The translations under genes and the position numbers were made by a program. This document shows, piece by piece, positions 58,261 to 64,000 of a stretch of DNA of 64,000 nt. The DNA is from Tipula vernalis (Eukaryota > Arthropoda > Insecta > Diptera > Tipulidae). The notes under the pieces were generated by a model, which had not been told where the DNA came from, searched no databases, and saw only the letters and a program-made list of their open reading frames with translations. The stretch's first letter is position 1; every line of letters starts with the position of its first letter. The stretch is taken from contig OY282559.1 in the NCBI GenBank assembly GCA_958295665.1, positions 260,406,245 through 260,470,244 on the forward strand, read 5' to 3'.

Positions 58261-58308
58261 ATGAGTGCGGTTTATTCCATCACCGATATAATGGAAGCGG
58301 TTGAAACG
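58261..58308 (+). CDS. possible first coding exon of a divergent gene
   Basis: ATG at 58261 opens 16 codons, MSAVYSITDIMEAVET, ending exactly at a GTAATG donor-like sequence (58309). The start context is A-rich, as usual in flies. If spliced, the next exon is not identified in the window; the MITE and the 4.5-kb LINE would then sit in the first intron. Without splicing the frame stops after 20 codons. I do not recognise the peptide. The claim rests on position and codon-like composition only. Confidence 0.3.
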
Positions 58309-58543
58309 GTAATGAAACCATCTTAAAATGCGGAATAAAATTCAAAACCGAACACGGCCATGTGTAACGCAAACGTTCATTTTACGAATAGTCTCTTCTA
58401 CTAAAGTGTTCGTAAACGTTACGCTAAAAATGGGTAGATATGTTACATAAATGATACTCTTGTCACATGAGAAGTGAAACAAATTTGCGAAGACTTATTT
58501 ATGTATTGGTTTATAAAAAAATATTCTCAATGTGTACACCTTT

Positions 58544-58557
58544 TACGTAACATTCAT
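58544..58557 (+). repeat. LINE target-site duplication, left copy
   Basis: TACGTAACATTCAT, identical to 63071-63084, next to the A tail of the element. Confidence 0.95.
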
Positions 58558-58753
58558 TTTTTTTTTTTTAAATGTTGCCAATGGCTTTATTCTTGAATAT
58601 TTCTACATAAGAAACTCACAAGAAGTAATCAAATCTTAAGCTAAAAATTATTACATATTTTAAGTCTTAACCAATGTTAATACTTATTGTTAGTGCTCAC
58701 AATTTAACTAATTTAGATTATACTTATAAGTATAAGATAATCATTTAATAAAT

Positions 58754-61414
58754 TCACAGGTTCACCAGTTCCAGTGGATCTGTTCTTCTCAGTCGCCTAA
58801 ATCGCGGCTGTTTTAGTATCTCCCTGGCTAATTCGTTGGGATGTGCTTCTAGTTTTGAATAATATTTCGAACTGAATTCTTTAATAGTTTCTTTAACGGT
58901 TTTAATCCCAAGATCGTAATGTATATTACTATTTCGAATGTACCAAGGAGCATTGGTAATACTGCGAAGTATTTTCGCTTGGGCTCGTTGCAGGAGTTCT
59001 CTGTTTGAAGTGCTGGTGGATCCCCATAACTGAATACCATATGTCCATATGGGTTTGATTATCGCTTTGTAAAGTAAAACTTTATTGGCTAATGACAACT
59101 GAGATTTTCTTCCCATCAGCCAATATATTTTAGAAAATGTAATTTTTATTTGGTTGCGCTTTGTTTCAATATGATTTTTCCACGTTAATCTTCTATCCAG
59201 GTGCAAACCTAAGTATTTTACCTTCGTTTGTTGAGGAATATTTTTATCGTTTAATTTCACTGGTGGGCAGGTGCGTTTGTTCAGCGTGAATGTGACATGA
59301 GTTGATTTGTTTTCGTTCACTTTGATTCGCCATGCTTTCAGCCAGTCCGCGACTTTGTTTAAATGATTCTGCAATTCCTTTGAGGCAATTTCAGGATTAG
59401 TGTGGGACACCAGGATGGCCGTGTCATCGGCAAATGTTGATATTATTATTTTGTTAGTTACAGGTATATCAGCTGTGTACAACAAGTATAATATTGGTCC
59501 TAGAACGCTGCCTTGCGGGACACCTGCATTAATATCATTTAAGCAAGTAGTTGCGCTGTTTTGTTTGACCGTGTATTGCCTTTGAAGAAGATAGTTTCCC
59601 AAAACTGAGTAAAATTTCTTCGGTAGAAGCTCTTTAATTTTGTAAATTAGTCCATCATGCCAAACTTTATCAAAAGCTTGTGCGATATCCAAAAAGGCAG
59701 CAGAACAATATTTCTTTTCCTCGAAGGTGATTTTGATTGCATTTACAGTTCTGTGTACTTGCTCTATAGTACCATGTTGGTTTCGGAACCCAAATTGATG
59801 GTCTGGAATAACGCGCTGTTCTTCTAATATTGGTTTCAATTTCGTTAATAACATTTTTTCAAATAGCTTTGAGATTGTGGGCAGCATGCTTATTGGACGA
59901 TATGATGAGATTTGTGTTTCATTTTTCCCTGGCTTATGTATCATTGTGATCAAGGATATCTTCCATTTTTGAGGAATATAGCTGGTTCGCATGATCGCGT
60001 TGAATACAAATGTTATTAGTTTTATGCATTTATCTGGCAATTCCCTTATCATTTTTCCAGTAATGAGATCATGTCCTGGTGCCTTTTTCGGGCTTATGCA
60101 AGTTTTAATTGTATTCTTAACTTTCTTCCAGTTATACTTTATAGGTTTGTAGGATAAACCATCATCCGTTGGCTGGGGTAGCACGAAATAATTATCTTCT
60201 TCGTGTGGGACGAATACTGTTGCTAGATGAGCAGCAAAAGCATTGGCTTTTTCTTCATCACTTCTCGCCCAATTTCCTGTTGGTAGTCTAATCGGTGGAT
60301 TCGAATTTGTTGGCCTTTTTAAATTTTTTGTTGCCTTCCACAAAGAATAATCTGTCCTCTCGGTTACCGAGAGATCACTTAAATAGTTCTTTAAGCGCTG
60401 GTTTTCTTCTTCCCTCAAAGCAAATCTTAGGCCCTTAATAGCTCGATTTAATTTCCATTTCAATAACGGTGATTTTGTTTGCTGCCATTGACGGCGAATT
60501 TTTCGCTTTTCCTGGATTAGTTCCTGTATATTATGTGACAATTTATTAACTTTTTCCGAACTACTTATGCCGGGTGTAGCCCTTTCAGCGGATAATGTCA
60601 TGACATCTTTTAGATTTTCTGCCGCCGCATCAATATCAGCTGGTGTGATCAGAGGAATATTAAGTAGACACTTTTGTTCGACTAGCCTCCTATATTGATC
60701 CCAATTAGTTTTCTTGTTTGTAAGACGATTCGGTATTTCGTTCCTTAGGACATCGGTACTCAATGTTACTATTACCGGTGAGTGATCAGAAGACAGATCA
60801 TAGCAATCGGTGGCCTTAGCGTATGTACGTGGAATGCCCTTAGTTACACAAAAGTCAATTAGATCAGGAATTTTCTTTTTATCCGTGGGCCAGTAGGTTG
60901 GGTTACCGGCAGATAAATAATCCAGCGACTGTTCCTCTATAGCATCATAAAGTTGTTTGCCTTTCGGCGATGTTAATCTGGAACCCCAATGAGTATGTTT
61001 ATTTAGCGTTGTAATCACCGCCCGCAAGAAATTTATTACCCAGCTGGCTGAAATAATCCAAGAACTGGAGTTTTTTATAGCATGTTTTGGAGGGCAGTAC
61101 ACTGCCGATATGACGCAGTTTCCAGACCACTCCTGCAGACAGATGCTCGTTGATTGTATATGTTGTTTCTCATATTTCGGAAGTTCGTAGTGTTTTAATC
61201 TTCGCTTTATCAATACAGCAGTGCCTCCATGTGCTTTACCATCTGGGTGCTTGGTGTCGTAAATAGAGTACCCTTTGAAATAGCTATTTTTGGTGAAGCG
61301 TGTTTCTGATATTAACATTATGTCAATATTGTGCTCAGTGAGAAACGCATGTACCTCCGCTTTATGTTGTGCTAGGCCGTTTGCATTCCATATGGCTATT
61401 TTGATGATGGTCAT
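58754..61414 (-). CDS. LINE ORF2: endonuclease and reverse transcriptase (886 residues)
   Basis: The APE-type endonuclease begins with IAIWNANGLAQH (about 5-16), LISETRF (about 35-41), GGTAVLIKRRL and SAVYCPPKHA, later HTHWGSRLTSPKG and SSDHSPVIVTL (about 210-220). RT has RPISMLPTISKLFEKML, HQFGFR, LDIAQAFDKVWHDGL, AGVPQGSVLGPILYLLYTAD and STFADDTAIL (about 655-665, catalytic DD), then VKYLGLHLDRRLTWK and GIQLWGS. There is no RNase H domain, as in Jockey-clade proteins. The frame is open from end to end. However the stretch of about 25 codons at 60997-61072 (residues 115-139) is read out of frame: the expected GGDYNAK core is present in the neighbouring frame. The endonuclease is therefore probably dead although no stop shows it. 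Start ATG overlaps the ORF1 stop as ATGA. Confidence 0.93.
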   Translation of the reverse strand: MTIIKIAIWNANGLAQHKAEVHAFLTEHNIDIMLISETRFTKNSYFKGYSIYDTKHPDGKAHGGTAVLIKRRLKHYELPKYEKQHIQSTSICLQEWSGNCVISAVYCPPKHAIKNSSSWIISASWVINFLRAVITTLNKHTHWGSRLTSPKGKQLYDAIEEQSLDYLSAGNPTYWPTDKKKIPDLIDFCVTKGIPRTYAKATDCYDLSSDHSPVIVTLSTDVLRNEIPNRLTNKKTNWDQYRRLVEQKCLLNIPLITPADIDAAAENLKDVMTLSAERATPGISSSEKVNKLSHNIQELIQEKRKIRRQWQQTKSPLLKWKLNRAIKGLRFALREEENQRLKNYLSDLSVTERTDYSLWKATKNLKRPTNSNPPIRLPTGNWARSDEEKANAFAAHLATVFVPHEEDNYFVLPQPTDDGLSYKPIKYNWKKVKNTIKTCISPKKAPGHDLITGKMIRELPDKCIKLITFVFNAIMRTSYIPQKWKISLITMIHKPGKNETQISSYRPISMLPTISKLFEKMLLTKLKPILEEQRVIPDHQFGFRNQHGTIEQVHRTVNAIKITFEEKKYCSAAFLDIAQAFDKVWHDGLIYKIKELLPKKFYSVLGNYLLQRQYTVKQNSATTCLNDINAGVPQGSVLGPILYLLYTADIPVTNKIIISTFADDTAILVSHTNPEIASKELQNHLNKVADWLKAWRIKVNENKSTHVTFTLNKRTCPPVKLNDKNIPQQTKVKYLGLHLDRRLTWKNHIETKRNQIKITFSKIYWLMGRKSQLSLANKVLLYKAIIKPIWTYGIQLWGSTSTSNRELLQRAQAKILRSITNAPWYIRNSNIHYDLGIKTVKETIKEFSSKYYSKLEAHPNELAREILKQPRFRRLRRTDPLELVNL

Positions 61415-61797
61415 TTCTGGCTTTTTACGACTATCTGCATCAGCGTGCTCATATTCTGCATCATTAGATCCATGGTTCTCTCCATCATCGCCATGAAGCT
61501 TTGCATCATATTGGTCAATTTATTTAAAGCCGTTGAGATGTTTCCCTCTTCACTTGCTTGAACTTTAGGAGCGGTACCTTTAAGAACACTTGCGTATGAA
61601 ACCCCTTCGTGCACGCTGCCGTTTACATTTGCGTACTGTTTTCCATTTTGAGCGTTTGTGTTTAGAATTTCTGGTCGTGCTTCTTTTCTAGCTGAAGAAT
61701 GAAGATTTAGGATTCGCTGTTCTGCTCGCTGCTTTGGATTGATTCTCCTTTTCAATTCTAGATAAATTGGGCACCCTCTATAATTAGTGATTTCCAT
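61411..61797 (-). pseudogene. LINE ORF1, C-terminal part in shifted frame
   Basis: This 128-residue frame begins ITNYRGCPIYLELKRRINP, the normal continuation of the third zinc knuckle and tail of Jockey ORF1, and runs with SYASVLKGTAP to its stop at 61411, overlapping the ORF2 start by ATGA. The hydrophobic methionine-rich end (MMQSFMAMMERTMDLMMQ) could form a helix. It joins the upstream part only through a frame change at about 61790. The ATG at its start is probably not a real start. Confidence 0.8.
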
Positions 61798-62941
61798 CGC
61801 AGTTGCTGCATTTTCTCACTGATGCTTCCTTTTTTGCTTTATTGCAAACCTTTGAATTATGGAGTTCACCACATATAACACAAACATCGTTCAAAGTGCA
61901 ATATGCTCTAGTGTGCCCATATTCTTGGCACTTAACACACTGTACCGGCCCATTTCTTTTCCTGGGTTCCTCGATGGTAACTCTTCTGTACAGTAGATAT
62001 TTTAGGTTAAATATTGAATGGTTGCCTTTAACTTTTTTATTGTCTGGTTCTAATTCCAGACGAAACAATGGCTGAGGTACCTTCTCCCGATTAAAAATAT
62101 TGGTAATAGATTTGCATTGGAAACCTTTTTCAACGAGAGCATCCCGTATTTGGTTTACATCCACGTAACTCTCTATTCCTTTTAAGATAACAACCAATCC
62201 TTTTTGGCTCTTTAGTTGATAAGTGTAGTAATGCTTACCAACTTGGTCAAAATGTTTAATTAATGCTCTGTAAGCATCAATATTGAGCGGTTGAATTTTT
62301 GTTTCTTTTATATCTCCTCTTTTGATCCCGGAAATATAAAATGCACCTTCCGTGATAAACTCGATCGTTTTTGCAAGTTCTCTATTTGATTCTTCCCTCA
62401 AATAGATTGATGGCGGCTTCTCAGTTTTTGGAGTTTTTTCGGCCGGCGGCTCGTCAACAACCAAGCAAGAATACCTATTACCATGCGTTAATTCAACGCT
62501 AGCTAGCTTAGTGAATTTATTCGCGCTTGCACTGGCCGCTGATCTAGGGCTTCTTCTTCGTTTTGATCGGACAGTAATATATCGGTCTATTCCCGTTTGC
62601 ACTAAACACTGACCTACATCACTGTTTATTTTATTGACATTTGATGTCGATGCACTGTCATTGTTTGTTTTATCGTAAATATTTGGCGACGATGCACTTT
62701 TAGTTTCATTATGGTTCAACATACCAATGTTATTTAAATTAATAATTTCACTTTGATTTAAATTGCCTGGTAAGGTAATTTTTTGAGCATTTAAAATTTG
62801 TTGTCGCTTTGGACTATGCTGCACTTTTGTATTTTTATTAACAATTGAGGTCGTGACGTTCGGTGCCAAATCACTTGCGGACATCGCTATCTGCTGATTT
62901 GGCCCAGCCTTTTTTACTTGAGGCGGAGATAAGAACATCAC
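61784..62941 (-). CDS. LINE ORF1 (gag-like RNA-binding protein), N-terminal 385 residues
   Basis: From ATG 62941. The first 130 residues are polar, asparagine- and serine-rich. A PRE_C2HC-like RNA-binding region follows (about 185-310: FYISGIKRGDIKETKIQPL, AYRALIKHFDQVGKHYYTYQ, GLVVILKGIESYVDVNQIRD, EKGFQCKSITNIFNRE). Zinc knuckles are CVKCQEYGHTRAYC (CX2CX4HX4C) and CVICGELHNSKVC (CX2CX3HX4C). The third knuckle starts as CSNCDGNH and is then cut by a stop at 61784-61786; its last cysteine lies in the next frame. ORF1 proteins of this clade package LINE RNA. The frame break is probably a small deletion, though a programmed shift is not excluded. Confidence 0.9.
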   Translation of the reverse strand: MMFLSPPQVKKAGPNQQIAMSASDLAPNVTTSIVNKNTKVQHSPKRQQILNAQKITLPGNLNQSEIINLNNIGMLNHNETKSASSPNIYDKTNNDSASTSNVNKINSDVGQCLVQTGIDRYITVRSKRRRSPRSAASASANKFTKLASVELTHGNRYSCLVVDEPPAEKTPKTEKPPSIYLREESNRELAKTIEFITEGAFYISGIKRGDIKETKIQPLNIDAYRALIKHFDQVGKHYYTYQLKSQKGLVVILKGIESYVDVNQIRDALVEKGFQCKSITNIFNREKVPQPLFRLELEPDNKKVKGNHSIFNLKYLLYRRVTIEEPRKRNGPVQCVKCQEYGHTRAYCTLNDVCVICGELHNSKVCNKAKKEASVRKCSNCDGNH

Positions 62942-63070
62942 GATTTCACTTGTTTTTCACATCACAATATTTTTAAAAGAAAAAAAAAGATTTAAACTGT
63001 TGATTCAACTTTTCACACAAGTAATAATTAAATTATTTAAATGTTTACTCGGTGGTAGCAAAATTGCAAC

Positions 63071-63084
63071 TACGTAACATTCAT
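63071..63084 (+). repeat. LINE target-site duplication, right copy
   Basis: TACGTAACATTCAT, identical to 58544-58557, at the 5-prime end of the element. Confidence 0.95.
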
Positions 63085-63157
63085 GGAACTTACATTGGCG
63101 TAACGTTTATGAGCCTTCTAAAATGAATATTACGTACGGTTTGAGTATTATTCCGCA

Positions 63158-64000
63158 ATTAATTTTAAATTATTAATGAAAACAACGTATTTTGTTTTAT
63201 TTTTAGCAAATATATGATTTTATTTATTTGATATTATATCAATTAATTATTAATTATACCTATACTAAATTTTATCACATTTATTTTTAGTTATACTCAA
63301 TTTTAGTTATACCACAGAAGGTTATACTTCAAGTTCAACAAATTCATTAAAATATTAAAATAAAATAACATAATACGTAAATAGAAATAGCTAATAATGT
63401 ATTGTATTTATTATAAAAGTCGCCGTCACTATCATTCATTAAATTGTATTTATAAACAACAAAAATTAATATCAAATTAAAAATTTACTAAATATTAAAA
63501 TGGCCGACCACGCTTTACTTTATAAAAAATCACATTCTGTTTAGAGATGGAATGAAGAAAACTACACGGTTTTGTAAATTCATATATGAAATCTGAAATT
63601 GTGAAGTAGTAGTAGTGCCGCATATAAGAAACCGTTCGTAAACTGTTCGTAAGTGGTTCACTTTTTATGTATACTTTTTTGCACCGGCAGGGGAGTAACC
63701 AAAGTACATGATCACCAAACTGTTACACCAACCTATTTATGGCAAATGGTTCTAGAAAAATCGGCATCAAACAGTGAAACCTGTCGCAGGAAAATAGGTC
63801 AGCGATCCATGTGCACCAAACAAAGTTAAGAAAGGTAAAAATGTGTATTTGTGTGACAGTATGTGATCGTGTTTGATATTGATTCTTTTAATAGCTCAAA
63901 CATGACGCCCATCACTACAGATAAAATTAATTTATCCACTTTTGATATATAATAGCCCGATAACTATGCTGATTTCAAATAAAGAAAATGTAAAATAACC
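63158..64000. other. AT-rich stretch to the window end
   Basis: No recognised gene or repeat. CGTTCGTAA is duplicated at about 63634-63654. No convincing second exon for the putative divergent gene was found. Confidence 0.4.

Larger units (their letters stand above)
58558..63070 (-). mobile_element. full-length Jockey-clade LINE (about 4.5 kb) with 14-bp TSD
   Basis: TACGTAACATTCAT occurs at 58544-58557 and 63071-63084. On the minus strand the element has a 5-prime UTR of about 129 bases, ORF1 (62941 to 61411 in two frames), ORF2 (61414-58754), a short 3-prime UTR and a 12-base A tail (58558-58569). It lies inside the MITE, upstream of NiPp1. Confidence 0.95.
58329..63157. mobile_element. 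about 300-bp MITE split by a LINE
   Basis: The left part (58329-58557) starts TGCGGAATAAAATTCAAAAC and the right part (63085-63157) ends with the inverse of TGCGGAATAATACTCAAACC. Further inside, TTCATTTTA(C/G)(G/A)AA and TAAACGTTACGC also recur inverted, giving arms of roughly 70-105 bp. Without the LINE the element is about 302 bp. No flanking duplication is certain. Confidence 0.75.

Noticed and set aside
61290..61496. Plus-strand ORFs opposite LINE ORF2 and ORF1
   Set aside because: Shadow frames antisense to the conserved LINE coding sequence.

Overview
This is an AT-rich nuclear segment of an insect, most likely a cyclorrhaphan (higher) fly. The evidence is one intron-containing host gene, a NiPp1/PPP1R8 orthologue with short fly-type introns (about 60-75 bases), set in a typical insect mixture of transposable elements: Jockey- and LOA-like LINEs, BEL/Pao, Penelope-like, mariner/Tc1, pogo/Tigger, hAT, Mutator-like and many MITEs. 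Species cannot be fixed from sequence alone.

Layout. 0-2 kb: decayed BEL/Pao pol. 5.2-7 kb: decayed Penelope-like element with a GIY-YIG end (minus). 7.6-8.2 kb: rearranged mariner-like relic. 8.2-13.3 kb: decayed Jockey-type LINE interrupted by a Tc1-like element and by a 408-bp MITE. 13.5-13.9 kb: second mariner relic (minus). 15.5-17.7 kb: BEL/Pao gag-pol relic. 20.5-21.8 kb: mariner of DD37D type with open transposase, TIRs and TA duplication, the best candidate for recent mobility. 21.8-22.7 kb: nested fold-back repeats. 25.4-25.9 kb: internally deleted mariner. 27.45-30.99 kb: hAT remnant with 8-bp TSD, split by a Tigger. 31.1-35.8 kb: three-level nest (LOA-like LINE, inside it a Mutator-like element with FLYWCH transposase, inside that a truncated Jockey LINE), each level with its own target-site duplication. 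36.35-36.99 kb: 642-bp retroposon with a 23-bp TSD, a TCAA-repeat tail and a head resembling the 5S rRNA internal promoter, a candidate SINE3-class element. 37-48 kb: mostly featureless AT-rich DNA with an RT scrap, hairpins, a MITE and a PIN/XPG-like fragment. 48.3-51.7 kb: hAT-like relic with BED finger, an unnamed repeat-protein fragment, and a LOA 3-prime stub. 52-54.4 kb: three copies of one long-TIR MITE, two of them split by different short MITEs. 56.8-58.1 kb: NiPp1 on the minus strand. 58.3-63.2 kb: a MITE split by a full-length 4.5-kb Jockey-clade LINE with a 14-bp TSD.

The only clear host function is NiPp1, a nuclear PP1 regulator and spliceosome-associated FHA protein. A possible divergent first exon lies 133 bp upstream of its start codon. 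Everything else that can be identified is mobile DNA, and its order of insertion can be read from the nesting. No tRNA, rRNA gene, CRISPR array or bacterial feature was seen.
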